Numbered from the stretch's first letter, positions 1 to 7,736 are shown. The stretch: 40,961 nucleotides of DNA from Saprospiraceae bacterium (GCA_020631405.1 JAHDHH010000039.1:1-40961); one strand, 5' to 3'. Notes: generated by a model not told the origin, from the letters alone. Program-made: numbers and translations.

Positions 1-258
1 TACATGTCTCCATCTATAGCCAGAGAGATAGTGACATACTTGGTGTCTGGAAGAAAGAGCAAGGCTAGTATCCTCACTGGTAGACAGCGAGAAATTTTAG
101 AAATGATGTCGCAAGGTAAAAGTTATTCAGTCATCGCTAAATCTCTCTTTATCTCTTTAGAGACTGTAAGGTCTCATATCAAGAGGATGTATAAGACACT
201 ACAAGTGAATAATAAAGCTGAGGCTATTTCTATGTATATGAAAGGTCAAATAGGCTAA
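1..258 (+). CDS. LuxR/NarL-family response regulator, C-terminal part (5' end outside window)
   Basis: This is the DNA-binding end of a two-component response regulator. The visible 85 residues hold a LuxR-type helix-turn-helix: LTGRQREILEMMSQGKS, then IAKSLFIS and the recognition helix around LETVRSHIKRMYKTL, with the usual NNKAEAI tail. The frame is open to the window edge, and the residues before the HTH (SPSIAREIV) match the linker that follows a receiver domain in NarL/FixJ proteins, so the first ATG at base 4 is probably internal. The stop overlaps by four bases the stop of a convergent VOC gene fragment. From base 137 on, the sequence is repeated at 3794, so a second, 5'-truncated copy of this gene end exists. 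The family call is firm; the regulated genes and cognate kinase are not visible. Confidence 0.85.
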   Translation, partial: YMSPSIAREIVTYLVSGRKSKASILTGRQREILEMMSQGKSYSVIAKSLFISLETVRSHIKRMYKTLQVNNKAEAISMYMKGQIG

Positions 259-598
259 GCGACTGGACTCTTCTTCCGACTTAGCGCCATTGCCTTAAAG
301 AAGTAGTTAGGTAGTGACTGTGATTGGTCTCTTTTTGTGAGGTCAAGGTACCAACCCAACTTCTTCATGATCGGAATCTTATGTGCTTCTACGAACTCTA
401 TCAAGGTGCCATCTGGATCTTCGATGTAAGCAAATCGTCCTGCAGCCTCTCCCATATCAAAACTCTCTGCACTATCAACAGTATACGGGTGGCCTATCAT
501 AGTACTGTTTCTCTTGAGATCATCCATGTCCTGTACATCAAAGCACAAGTGAATGTAACCAAGGTCTCCCCAAAGTCTACCTTCGAAGATATTGTTGG
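137..598. repeat. 462-bp direct repeat, copy 1
   Basis: Bases 137-598 recur at 3794-4255 at a constant offset of 3657, and no mismatch was found when the copies were read line by line. The match ends abruptly on both sides (g136 against c3793, a599 against g4256). The repeat spans the last 40 codons of the response regulator and the last 114 codons of the convergent VOC gene. Copy 1 is joined to the intact regulator on its left and to foreign sequence on its right. Confidence 0.95.
255..598 (-). pseudogene. 3' fragment of VOC-family (glyoxalase-fold) gene
   Basis: This fragment is identical to the last 114 residues of the full-length VOC gene at 3912-4979. It contains the second-domain motifs HLCFDVQDMDDL and YIEDPDGTLIEFVE and the SPVA end. 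It lacks the first two thirds of the protein because the repeat stops at base 598 and unrelated sequence follows. The first in-frame ATG is at 548, but there is no reason to think it is used. It is best read as a by-product of the duplication. No separate function is proposed. Confidence 0.85.
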
Positions 599-758
599 AA
601 CATACTCTATCAAGGTAGAACCAAACAGCACAAAACTGAGTATTGTAAGCGCTGCAACTATTCTGGCTAGCCTTCTTCTACCCTCAGGCTCTACAAGAAC
701 ACTATTAGGGGAAATGCCAAAGCATGGGTGGTATGCTATCTTAGCTATATGACCAAAC

Positions 759-1451
759 TTAGAATGGCACACCAAACCTAGCGCAAACAGTATAGTTTTC
801 GTTTGCATTAGAGTACTTATACCACTCAACTCCCAATCCAAATTGTACTTTCTTCAATTTATATGTGCCATCCAATGAAAGTACAGACCCTATATCATAG
901 TACCTCACTTGGAGTGGTATGAGGAGATTTGTAGGAACATCTTCTCCAAAGAGAGCAGTAACTTCTGCTGACCACATCTCACCATAAAAAAATCTATCTT
1001 CTATTGAATTGGCTAATCCTAGCCCTGCTGTGAGATTAAAATTTTCTTTATCCAATAACTTATAGTAACATTTTACATCTAGGACTTTTGTAATTACATA
1101 TGCATCTCTAGGGTCAAGATTCACTAGACCATAATCGGTCTCTTCTACTGGATCAAAGAAAAATGGATAGGGGTAATTGTCGGGATATTTATCTATGATA
1201 GGGGTATTAGGACTAGAAGTGAATATACCAGCCCATACTACATCTGTAGATTGCCAATGAGCAAATGAAATAGATATATCCATTCTTTTTCCTATTTTTC
1301 GGTATAATTCTCCACCGAGCTTCGTTCCTCTATTATCGCCAGTTGACCAGAAGGCATAACCATATTCAAGTTCGAGTTTCCAATTATTCTCTTGAGCAAT
1401 AACAGCAGCACTAGAGAGTATAAGTAGCAATGTGATAATGTGTATTTTCAT
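759..1451 (-). CDS. outer-membrane beta-barrel protein with signal peptide
   Basis: The protein has 230 residues. An N-terminal signal peptide (MKIHIITLLLILSSAAVIA, then QENNWK) is followed by alternating aromatic and polar strands such as WKLELEYGYAFWS, KRMDISISFAHWQS and KKVQFGLGVEWYKYS. It ends in Phe (ARFGVPF), the usual C-terminal signal of outer-membrane barrels. This points to an 8-10 strand barrel of the small OMP type, probably inserted through the Bam complex. No enzyme motif is visible. It lies inside the repeat-flanked segment, downstream of another minus-strand gene from which a hairpin separates it. Substrate or binding partner cannot be inferred. Confidence 0.75.
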   Translation of the reverse strand: MKIHIITLLLILSSAAVIAQENNWKLELEYGYAFWSTGDNRGTKLGGELYRKIGKRMDISISFAHWQSTDVVWAGIFTSSPNTPIIDKYPDNYPYPFFFDPVEETDYGLVNLDPRDAYVITKVLDVKCYYKLLDKENFNLTAGLGLANSIEDRFFYGEMWSAEVTALFGEDVPTNLLIPLQVRYYDIGSVLSLDGTYKLKKVQFGLGVEWYKYSNANENYTVCARFGVPF

Positions 1452-1466
1452 GTGTCCGATTTAATT

Positions 1467-1497
1467 ATGAGGAAGGACTATTTAAATCCTCCCTCAT
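1467..1497 (-). terminator. hairpin between two minus-strand genes
   Basis: An 11-bp inverted repeat with one mismatch (1467-1477 against 1487-1497) encloses a 9-base A/T loop. It sits between the stop of the gene at 1506 and the start of the barrel gene at 1451. The sequence after it on the minus strand is A/T rich but has no long T run, so it could be a weak terminator or a leader hairpin for the barrel gene. Confidence 0.45.
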
Positions 1498-1505
1498 TTG
1501 AGTTT

Positions 1506-2099
1506 TTAATTTTCTCGAGAATAAAAAATCAATGTATTACTCGGACGATAATCTTCAGTAAAAACATTACAATAATCAACTATTGATTCACCAACTAAGT
1601 CATCGCCTCTAGTCATCTCAATTTCTACAGAATTATCGATTATTAAAGATATTCCAAATATCTTAAGATCTACCTCCAAACCATGCTCTCTAGTTGTTTT
1701 CTTACCTTTATCGTCTTCGTAAACTACATATTTTATTCTATCGCCGTCTTTGTCTAAGTCCCATCTAAAGATATCAAGATGTAGGGTATACCAAATATCT
1801 TCTTCTGTATCATCATGTCTTTTTGTTACATAACTTAAGGCATCTCCAGCCACGACAGCATTTCCTTCATCAATTTCAACTTCTACATTGTCCGCTAAGA
1901 TTACATGAAATAAGAATTCTCCTTTACCTTTTAAAAATCCATCAAAGTCTTCTGTGACTTTAATTCTATATAGCTCTTCGATGCCATCATGGCAATCTCT
2001 ATCACATTCACAGTCAGCCCTCCTCGAATAGGCCCTGTTGGTCCTGAAGAGAAGGTGGGATGTGAATGTTATAAGTATGAGGATTGGCACCCTGCTCAT
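1506..2099 (-). CDS. hypothetical exported protein
   Basis: The 197-residue protein is not recognised. The start at 2099 gives a possible signal-like stretch (VPILILITFTSHLLF), then a short Cys-rich patch (ADCECDRDCHDG) and a body of alternating beta-strand-like segments rich in Asp and Glu (DLDKDGDRIKYVVYEDDKG). The body looks like real protein. The N-terminal 37 codons are less certain, because bases 1989-2099 also lie in a plus-strand reading frame that looks coding. The true start may be lower, or the 5' end may have been exchanged at a junction near 2030-2050. It is upstream of the barrel gene on the same strand, so the two may be expressed together. Confidence 0.55.
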   Translation of the reverse strand: MSRVPILILITFTSHLLFRTNRAYSRRADCECDRDCHDGIEELYRIKVTEDFDGFLKGKGEFLFHVILADNVEVEIDEGNAVVAGDALSYVTKRHDDTEEDIWYTLHLDIFRWDLDKDGDRIKYVVYEDDKGKKTTREHGLEVDLKIFGISLIIDNSVEIEMTRGDDLVGESIVDYCNVFTEDYRPSNTLIFYSREN

Positions 2100-2381
2100 T
2101 GGATTGATTATGGTGATTTTGATTGCGATGAACAGTCAGGAGGATTGGTAATATGTCATGATTATTATGAATATGTACATACTATGAAGCCATCTGACGG
2201 GTTTATACTTACAGAGTCCTCAATGAATGCTCCAGGATTGAATTACCCAGTACAGATTATGGACGGATCCAGCCATATGCAGCTGAAAAATGATAGTCGT
2301 ATGGAGGAGGCAGTCTGGAAAATATTTGAGGATAGCTTTGGAAGGAAAGATGAAGGATTTTTCTATTCTAAATATGAATAA
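1989..2381 (+). CDS. hypothetical protein, possibly 5'-truncated
   Basis: The 130-residue frame is not recognised. From about base 2055 it has protein-like composition, rich in Trp, Tyr, His and acidic residues (ECYKYEDWHPAHWIDYGDFD). Its last codons overlap the start of the next plus-strand gene: the ATG at 2374 and this frame's TAA at 2379-2381 lie within eight bases, a layout typical of translational coupling. That supports real coding. The first 22 codons overlap the opposite-strand gene ending at 2099 and carry no signal peptide or visible promoter, so the natural 5' end may be missing. Its relation to the lipoprotein downstream is unknown. Confidence 0.45.
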   Translation: MAISITFTVSPPRIGPVGPEEKVGCECYKYEDWHPAHWIDYGDFDCDEQSGGLVICHDYYEYVHTMKPSDGFILTESSMNAPGLNYPVQIMDGSSHMQLKNDSRMEEAVWKIFEDSFGRKDEGFFYSKYE

Positions 2382-3621
2382 AATGAGATATTTAGTAGCT
2401 ATAGTTTTTTTAACAAGTGTAGGTTGTTTAAAACAATCCTCTGACTTACCTAACACGAATGGCTCTCATAATGAAGACCCCATAGAAGAGAGCATATTGA
2501 CAATAGAATGGGCAACTCGTATAGATCCTGATAAAAATATAGTGGGTACAGACAATACCCAAATACACAATGGTCAAGTAATCATCACAGGTGATATAGG
2601 AGACCCTCCGACATTGTTTGCTTATGATATAGCAAGTGGTGAAAAGGAGTGGACATATATCCATGATGGAAAAATGACAAGAGAAATTTTTGAGAGCCGT
2701 TTAATTGGCGATATTTATATTGCAAAGTCTTCTCAAGGTTTATTCGGGTATGATTGTAGGGAACAAACTTTAATTTGGGAAATATTTTTTGATGATTTAG
2801 ACATTATATCAGCTGGAGCGATCCAAATCTTTAGTGATAAAATTTCTTTTCGTCTTTTTAGGAATAATAATCTAGGAGAAAAACTTGGACAAATAGTGTT
2901 TATTGATCCGCTGACTGGCATTTTAAACATATTCTACGAGTCAAGTAACTCACAAATAGGTTATTCTCCAATCTCATATTTTGAAAATGACAGTATTAGT
3001 CTATTTCTTTTCAATGAATACTCTATACAAGACCTTGCTCCTGAAGAAGAATTACAATCATTGATAGCTATAGATGCGAATACTAAAGAGGTTGTCTGGA
3101 AGCAAGAAAATTACACAGAAAATTTTGCATGTAATATTGGATTACTTTTGCCGATAGTAGATAACGTTATTATGTCTGGTGGAGATTGGAGTATGTATGG
3201 CTTTGATGTGATCACAGGAGAGCAACTCTGGCGGAGGGAGTTACCAAATGGATCAAGGACTGGACGCTATACTTACACTAATCATTTAGTTATAGATGGT
3301 GACGTGATAGTTAACGATGCGGAGCATAATATTTCAAGGCTGGAAGCTAAGACAGGAAAGGTAGTATGGTCTAGTGAAGATGCTCCAAATTGTAGCGACT
3401 TTATGTTACATTATGAGGCAGAAGATGTTATTGTCTTCTCTAGTTGGGGTAATGGCGCCATCATGGTATTAGATGCGGCCACTGGAGTCACCCTCCATGA
3501 AGAAGATGATGATGATATGGGATCAAATTATACAACCATGGACGTAGTTTACGATCCCGTATCAGATATGTTTAGTACGAGGACATTTAAACATGTTGTT
3601 GGATTTACAATAAAGAGGTAG
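2374..3621 (+). CDS. lipoprotein with PQQ-like beta-propeller repeats
   Basis: This 415-residue lipoprotein starts at the ATG at 2374 (a second ATG lies at 2383), giving a short signal peptide and lipobox FLTSVGC. The mature part repeats blade motifs of the PQQ/BamB-like propeller (PF13360 type): SGEKEWTYIHDGK, EQTLIWEI, NTKEVVWKQE, TGEQLWRRELPNG, TGKVVWSSED and ATGVTLHEE, about six or seven blades. BamB is a scaffold of the outer-membrane assembly machine, but most Bacteroidota proteins with this look are extracellular or periplasmic propellers of unknown ligand. No PQQ-dehydrogenase active-site motif is seen. The ATG overlaps the stop of the gene upstream, and the gene is the last one before repeat copy 2. 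An upstream ATG at 2290 would bury the signal peptide and was rejected. Confidence 0.8.
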   Translation: MNKMRYLVAIVFLTSVGCLKQSSDLPNTNGSHNEDPIEESILTIEWATRIDPDKNIVGTDNTQIHNGQVIITGDIGDPPTLFAYDIASGEKEWTYIHDGKMTREIFESRLIGDIYIAKSSQGLFGYDCREQTLIWEIFFDDLDIISAGAIQIFSDKISFRLFRNNNLGEKLGQIVFIDPLTGILNIFYESSNSQIGYSPISYFENDSISLFLFNEYSIQDLAPEEELQSLIAIDANTKEVVWKQENYTENFACNIGLLLPIVDNVIMSGGDWSMYGFDVITGEQLWRRELPNGSRTGRYTYTNHLVIDGDVIVNDAEHNISRLEAKTGKVVWSSEDAPNCSDFMLHYEAEDVIVFSSWGNGAIMVLDAATGVTLHEEDDDDMGSNYTTMDVVYDPVSDMFSTRTFKHVVGFTIKR

Positions 3622-3793
3622 AAAGTAAATCTTCGAATAATTATTGAAACTTATTAGATAAACTACATTTAGGCACCTACACCACTATGGAGATTCAAAA
3701 ACAATTGTTTACAAGTATATCCTCTTAGCTAAAAGAGTATGAGTCATTACCATCGCATGTAGGAGAAGTGCTGAATGTAAGTAAGAGTACTGC

Positions 3794-3915
3794 CTAAATC
3801 TCTCTTTATCTCTTTAGAGACTGTAAGGTCTCATATCAAGAGGATGTATAAGACACTACAAGTGAATAATAAAGCTGAGGCTATTTCTATGTATATGAAA
3901 GGTCAAATAGGCTAA
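3794..3915 (+). pseudogene. 3' fragment of LuxR-type response regulator
   Basis: The last 40 codons of the regulator at 1-258 (KSLFISLETVRSHIKRMYK to the GQIG end) are repeated here without the receiver domain, and the first helix of the HTH is missing. Reading upstream in the same frame meets a stop within about ten codons, so no functional regulator is encoded. Confidence 0.85.
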
Positions 3916-4255
3916 GCGACTGGACTCTTCTTCCGACTTAGCGCCATTGCCTTAAAGAAGTAGTTAGGTAGTGACTGTGATTGGTCTCTTTTTGTGAGGT
4001 CAAGGTACCAACCCAACTTCTTCATGATCGGAATCTTATGTGCTTCTACGAACTCTATCAAGGTGCCATCTGGATCTTCGATGTAAGCAAATCGTCCTGC
4101 AGCCTCTCCCATATCAAAACTCTCTGCACTATCAACAGTATACGGGTGGCCTATCATAGTACTGTTTCTCTTGAGATCATCCATGTCCTGTACATCAAAG
4201 CACAAGTGAATGTAACCAAGGTCTCCCCAAAGTCTACCTTCGAAGATATTGTTGG
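3794..4255. repeat. 462-bp direct repeat, copy 2
   Basis: This copy matches 137-598 without a visible difference. Here the left side is cut off from the response-regulator gene, and the right side continues into the full-length VOC gene. Homologous recombination between the copies would remove 3657 bp and restore an unbroken locus. Confidence 0.95.
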
Positions 4256-4979
4256 GAGTACGATCTAGGGCTTGGACCAATTCTATCGTAGTCTTCCCCA
4301 GTAGCTTGGCGAAGGGACCAGTCCTGGTCTTATTGTGTGTAAGCAATACCCTTCTGTACTTCCGAGATGTTCCACCATCAATAGTAACAAGATCGTCATA
4401 GGTATCAGTGGTGTCAGAGAGGACTACATCATAGCCTAGTAGGCTCTTATAAAATTCTACTGATACATTCATATTAGAGACTCCGATGGTAGCTCCTAGG
4501 ATACCTCCGCAGTTAGTCCCAGAAGTCTTGAACCAATCAAGACCTTCTGCTACCTCTACTAGATTGCCATACGGGTCTTTCATGAAGAAGTGCTTAACTC
4601 CATTGACAAAAGACAAGTCTGACACTACGTTAAGGCCTGCTGATTTGCAATATTCATAGTGCTGCTCTACATCACGGGCTTTAAATTTAGCTACAGCTAT
4701 ACCTATGTCTCCAAACTGAAGTTCATGCTTGGGTGGTTGAGCTGTACGGCTGGTGTACTGCCAGATTTCCATTCCTCCGCCACCGTTATAATTGAGTGCT
4801 AGCACTGCATGTCTTGCTTGAGGTTTGCCATCAGTGTAGGGAAGCATGAGACCTGCCTCAGCTGCTTCATCAAACACTGGCATATCCATACCTAGATGCT
4901 TACGATACCACTCCCATGTCTCATAGACTGAGAGGTTGCCAAGGCCTATCTGCTGTATTCCACTGATGTTGTACCCCAT
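3912..4979 (-). CDS. VOC-family (glyoxalase/dioxygenase fold) protein, two-domain
   Basis: The 355-residue protein has two VOC modules. The first starts at GIQQIGLGNLSVYETWEWYRKHLGMD and ends FFMKDPYGNLVEVAE. The second starts GATIGVSNMNVSVEFYKSLLGYD, has HLCFDVQDMDDL near residue 260 and ends FAYIEDPDGTLIEFVE. The DPxGxxxE(F/V) ends supply the Glu ligand of the metal site, and the second module also has the His of the HLCFDV strand. The first module has Gln where His is usual, so the second may be the active site. The family includes dioxygenases, glyoxalases and epimerases; the substrate cannot be told. It starts six bases after the SPT-like gene on the same strand, so the two are almost surely cotranscribed and may share a pathway. 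Confidence 0.8.
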   Translation of the reverse strand: MGYNISGIQQIGLGNLSVYETWEWYRKHLGMDMPVFDEAAEAGLMLPYTDGKPQARHAVLALNYNGGGGMEIWQYTSRTAQPPKHELQFGDIGIAVAKFKARDVEQHYEYCKSAGLNVVSDLSFVNGVKHFFMKDPYGNLVEVAEGLDWFKTSGTNCGGILGATIGVSNMNVSVEFYKSLLGYDVVLSDTTDTYDDLVTIDGGTSRKYRRVLLTHNKTRTGPFAKLLGKTTIELVQALDRTPNNIFEGRLWGDLGYIHLCFDVQDMDDLKRNSTMIGHPYTVDSAESFDMGEAAGRFAYIEDPDGTLIEFVEAHKIPIMKKLGWYLDLTKRDQSQSLPNYFFKAMALSRKKSPVA

Positions 4980-4985
4980 AACTGA

Positions 4986-6236
4986 CTATGCTAATACTTG
5001 CTTTTTAAGCTCTCTTTTCTTGTACTCACCACTTTCGAGGTTCTCTCTGATTGCAATGAAAGCTGTTACTGTTCTTTCTATATCTTCTGGCGTATGAGTA
5101 GCAGTAGGAATTAACCTAAGCAACAACATCCCTTTTGGAATCACTGGATAGACCACTATCGAACAGAATATCTGGTAGTTTTCTCTTAAATCATAGACTA
5201 CATGAGTCGCTTCTGGCACCTCCCCACTTAAGAAAACTGGCGTCACACAAGAGTTAGTCCTTCCTAGGTTGAACCCTTCTTCTCTCAATCTTGACTGTAG
5301 CATTGTAACATTCTTCCAAAGATTTTCCTTGAGCTCTGGCATTGTCTTGAGCATTTGTAGTCTCTTTCTATTCCCAAGTACTTGAGTCATTGGCATAGAC
5401 TTAGCAAAAATCTGAGACCTCATATTATACTTAAGGAACTGCATTGTGTCTTTATTTCCTGCCAAGAATGCTCCTATACTTCCCATTGACTTTGCAAATG
5501 TTGAGAAGTAAATATCTATATCGTCTTGCACTCCTTGCTCTTCTCCCGCTCCTGCTCCTGTCTTTCCTAGAGTACCAAACCCATGAGCATCATCAACCAT
5601 AAAACAGAAACCATACTTCTTCTTCAATTCAACAAGCTCCTTGAGTTTACCTTGGTCTCCTTGCATCCCGAATACTCCCTCAGAGATTAAGAGGACATCT
5701 CCGCCCTGCTCATCTGCAATCTTTTTGGCAGCTATGAGTTGCTTTTCTGCACTTTCTATGTCATTATGTAAGAATGAGAATCGCTTTCCTGCATGCATCC
5801 TGACACCATCTACGATACAAGCGTGACAGTTTTTATCATAGACTATCACATCTCTCCTATTCACTACACATTCGATAGCCGACATGATACCTTGGTATCC
5901 GAAGTTGACAAGAACTGCAGCTTCCTTCATGACAAACTCGGCAAGCTCTTTTTCGAACTGGTCGTGCTGGTCAGTATTTCCAGACATCATTCTTGATCCC
6001 ATTGGGTATCCAAGACCCCAATCCTTAGCAACTTGTGCATCGACTTCTCTGACTTCAGGATGATTCGCTAAACCTAGATAATTATTGATAGACCACATCA
6101 CTACTTCCTGACCATTGAAAGTCATTTTGTTAGAGAGTTCGCCTTCTAATTTTGGAAAAATATAATATCCCTCTGTTTGTTCGGCATAGTTACCTAGAGG
6201 GCCTTTATCTTCTTTAATTCTGTCTATTATTCTCAT
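4986..6236 (-). CDS. alpha-oxoamine synthase family PLP enzyme (serine palmitoyltransferase-like)
   Basis: This 416-residue fold-type I PLP enzyme is of the family holding serine palmitoyltransferase, glycine C-acetyltransferase (Kbl) and 8-amino-7-oxononanoate synthase. Visible are NNYLGLANHP, the cofactor-stacking His near 138 (NCHAC), the VDDAHGFGTLG loop with Asp216, and the Schiff-base Lys249 in STFAKSMGSIGAF. The long acidic and basic ends and the PLGNYAEQTEGYYIFPK start resemble a subgroup common in Bacteroidota. Members condense an acyl-CoA with an amino acid. For this phylum sphingoid bases (serine) or sulfonolipid capnine (cysteate) are plausible products, but the sequence does not choose between them. 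It leads a two-gene operon with the VOC gene. A TAnnTTTG element lies about 30 bases upstream. Confidence 0.8.
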   Translation of the reverse strand: MRIIDRIKEDKGPLGNYAEQTEGYYIFPKLEGELSNKMTFNGQEVVMWSINNYLGLANHPEVREVDAQVAKDWGLGYPMGSRMMSGNTDQHDQFEKELAEFVMKEAAVLVNFGYQGIMSAIECVVNRRDVIVYDKNCHACIVDGVRMHAGKRFSFLHNDIESAEKQLIAAKKIADEQGGDVLLISEGVFGMQGDQGKLKELVELKKKYGFCFMVDDAHGFGTLGKTGAGAGEEQGVQDDIDIYFSTFAKSMGSIGAFLAGNKDTMQFLKYNMRSQIFAKSMPMTQVLGNRKRLQMLKTMPELKENLWKNVTMLQSRLREEGFNLGRTNSCVTPVFLSGEVPEATHVVYDLRENYQIFCSIVVYPVIPKGMLLLRLIPTATHTPEDIERTVTAFIAIRENLESGEYKKRELKKQVLA

Positions 6237-6538
6237 GGTTGATTCATATTATGAGTAAAGTGATGCAAAGATAGTATTTTGGATAATAATGGTGTAGTAA
6301 TGTGAATGATAGACACCTTAATCTATAAATGAAACTAAATCTAAGAAGTCAGCAAAACAGAATCCATTGACCAATTCGGATGTTTTTAATAAAACAAGAG
6401 AATGGTTGAGTAAGTAATTATCAAATAATTTATGAACTTGATCAGAATATCATTTATATACTAAGAATTTGGGACAGCAGACAAAATCCAAATAAGTTGA
6501 CAAAAACATAGCAGAAACTCTAACTGTTCCTTCATCGT
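6237..6538. other. 302-bp A+T-rich intergenic region
   Basis: This gap separates the start of the SPT-like gene from the stop of the SDR gene, both on the minus strand. It holds the likely promoter of the SPT-like gene near its left end. No open frame, hairpin with a T run, or RNA gene could be recognised in the remainder. Confidence 0.6.
6266..6273 (-). promoter_or_regulatory. -7 element (TATCTTTG) upstream of SPT-like gene
   Basis: On the minus strand this reads TATCTTTG, a full match to the Bacteroidota -7 consensus TAnnTTTG. It ends 29 bases before the ATG at 6236. No clear TTG -33 element was found at the expected distance, so the call rests on the -7 box and its position. Confidence 0.45.
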
Positions 6539-7351
6539 CTAGCTTTCGCCAAATGCTGCTTTAGACTTGTTTTTCAGAATCCTGCTAAGTAATCGTGGGA
6601 AAAAGCGTTTGAGGTAGATGCCTAGCACTTCCTTACCTCCTAGTACTACCTCTTCTTTGCCTCGTTCTGCCGCATCACATATTTTCTTAGCGACATATTC
6701 TGCTGACATGCCATTAGCATTTTCTGGATCAGCGGTACCAAGGGATGCTCCACTCCCTGATGCTGCATTATGTGCTATCGGAGTATTGACAAAGCCTGGG
6801 CAGATGATCGTCACCTTCATTCCGTGGTGCCATACTTCTGATCTCAAGCAGTCAAAAAATCCTTGAATTGCATGCTTGGATGCAGCATAACCTGACCTGA
6901 ATGGTGCTCCTAACTTACCCGCAATACTAGAAATAGCTATGACATGCCCTGATTTGTTCTGGATCATAGCTGGTAGTACAGCTTGTGTGAGTTGCACTAT
7001 ACTGAAGTAGTTTAGCTCCATCAAGTCTCTATAGACAGAGTACTTAGTTTCTTCAACTTTGGATCGCTGTGATCGACCTGCATTATTGATTAGCATAAAC
7101 AGATCTGAGTGCCTTGCTATCACATCGTTAGTCACTCCAGTGATTGCCTCGTGATTCATCAAATCAATAGTGACGATTTCACTTTGGGTTGGCTGTTTAA
7201 GAGATTGCTGGACTTCTTCGAGCTTATCTTTGCTTCTTGCTGATAAAATGACGTACCCTCCTCTGGAGGATATCTCTCTAGCAAGTGCTGCACCGATACC
7301 TGATGATGCTCCTGTTATCCAGACTTTTTTTTGATCAAAATATGTTGACAT
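6539..7351 (-). CDS. short-chain dehydrogenase/reductase (SDR)
   Basis: This 270-residue classical SDR has the cofactor motif TGASSGIG near the N-terminus, NNAG, the catalytic Ser in ISSIAG and the YAASK Tyr/Lys pair. The Arg after the first beta-alpha unit (LSARSKDKL) suggests NADP(H). The basic amphipathic C-terminus (YLKRFFPRLLSRILKNK) may touch the membrane, as in DHRS7-like lipid-associated SDRs. The start chosen is the ATG at 7351, which overlaps the TAA of the DUF1801 gene by one base (TAATG); a longer frame from 7423 lies inside that gene. Because it sits just upstream of the SPT-like gene, a role as 3-keto-lipid reductase is possible, but the 302-bp gap and the broad family keep this an inference. 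Confidence 0.85.
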   Translation of the reverse strand: MSTYFDQKKVWITGASSGIGAALAREISSRGGYVILSARSKDKLEEVQQSLKQPTQSEIVTIDLMNHEAITGVTNDVIARHSDLFMLINNAGRSQRSKVEETKYSVYRDLMELNYFSIVQLTQAVLPAMIQNKSGHVIAISSIAGKLGAPFRSGYAASKHAIQGFFDCLRSEVWHHGMKVTIICPGFVNTPIAHNAASGSGASLGTADPENANGMSAEYVAKKICDAAERGKEEVVLGGKEVLGIYLKRFFPRLLSRILKNKSKAAFGES

Positions 7352-7731
7352 TACTCTTCCTTTTTTCTTAAATACGGAGATACGAATTTGACATGCAAAT
7401 CTAGATCCAATGCTTCTAGCCACACCATCTCTAAATAGTTGAAATCTATCGCTTCTACACTAGCATACTCTATTCCTCTGACCATTTTCCGATCCTTGGC
7501 TAGCAACTCCTCTTGCATAGATAATTCTATTCCTCTTAAAAACACTAACTCAACTCCACCATTCTTTAAAGGATTAGTGTAAGTCACCCATGATTTTTGA
7601 TAGTAAAATGGAATGCGATATCTCACCTTCGGTTGCACATTAGGAAAACTAGTGAAGTAATCATACAAGGTTTGCATGATAATGGCTTGATTCTCTGGCC
7701 TGCTTTCGATATACATTAGCACCTGATCCAC
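7351..7731 (-). CDS. DUF1801-domain protein
   Basis: This 126-residue soluble protein has the DUF1801 (YdhG-like) pattern: a helical start (VLMYIESRPENQAIIMQTLYDYF), VRYRIPFYYQKSWVTYTNP in the middle and a strand (GVELVFLRGIEL) where this family forms a small alpha-beta barrel-like fold. The biochemical role of the family is unknown. Translation probably starts at GTG 7731 or ATG 7716. It leads the SDR gene with a one-base overlap, so the two form one transcript. The strong -7 box just upstream places the transcript start close to 7731, which would favour the ATG at 7716 unless the mRNA is leaderless. Confidence 0.75.
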   Translation of the reverse strand: MDQVLMYIESRPENQAIIMQTLYDYFTSFPNVQPKVRYRIPFYYQKSWVTYTNPLKNGGVELVFLRGIELSMQEELLAKDRKMVRGIEYASVEAIDFNYLEMVWLEALDLDLHVKFVSPYLRKKEE

Positions 7732-7736
7732 CTTGA

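Larger units (their letters stand above)
599..3793. other. 3195-bp segment between direct repeats, candidate integrated element
   Basis: The segment is bounded exactly by the two 462-bp repeats. Left of it the regulator gene is whole at its 3' end and the VOC gene is broken; right of it the regulator is broken and the VOC gene is whole. Removing one repeat plus the segment would restore a simple convergent regulator/VOC pair. Inside are a beta-barrel gene, two hypothetical genes reading toward each other and a PQQ-repeat lipoprotein. No integrase, transposase or replication gene is visible. Bases 599-758 carry no convincing gene, only a minus-strand frame with one hydrophobic stretch (RIVAALTILSFVLFGSTLI) that runs into the repeat. 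Homologous integration of a circle fits; a strain-mixture assembly artefact is also possible. Confidence 0.6.

Noticed and set aside
324..752. Plus-strand open frame of 142 codons
   Set aside because: It is antisense to the VOC fragment within the repeat, recurs at 3981-4268 with a different end, and has no family resemblance.
497..841. Minus-strand frame with a hydrophobic stretch
   Set aside because: It overlaps the end of the barrel gene and runs through the repeat in a frame different from the VOC gene; no start or family pattern supports it.
599..3793. Classical transposon or phage
   Set aside because: No transposase, recombinase, terminal inverted repeats or short target duplication; the flanking repeats are 462 bp of local gene sequence.
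3722..3796. Frame ending LPSHVGEVLNVSKSTA that resembles a helix-turn-helix
   Set aside because: It is only about 20 codons after a stop, in a different frame from the regulator fragment that follows, so it is probably chance.
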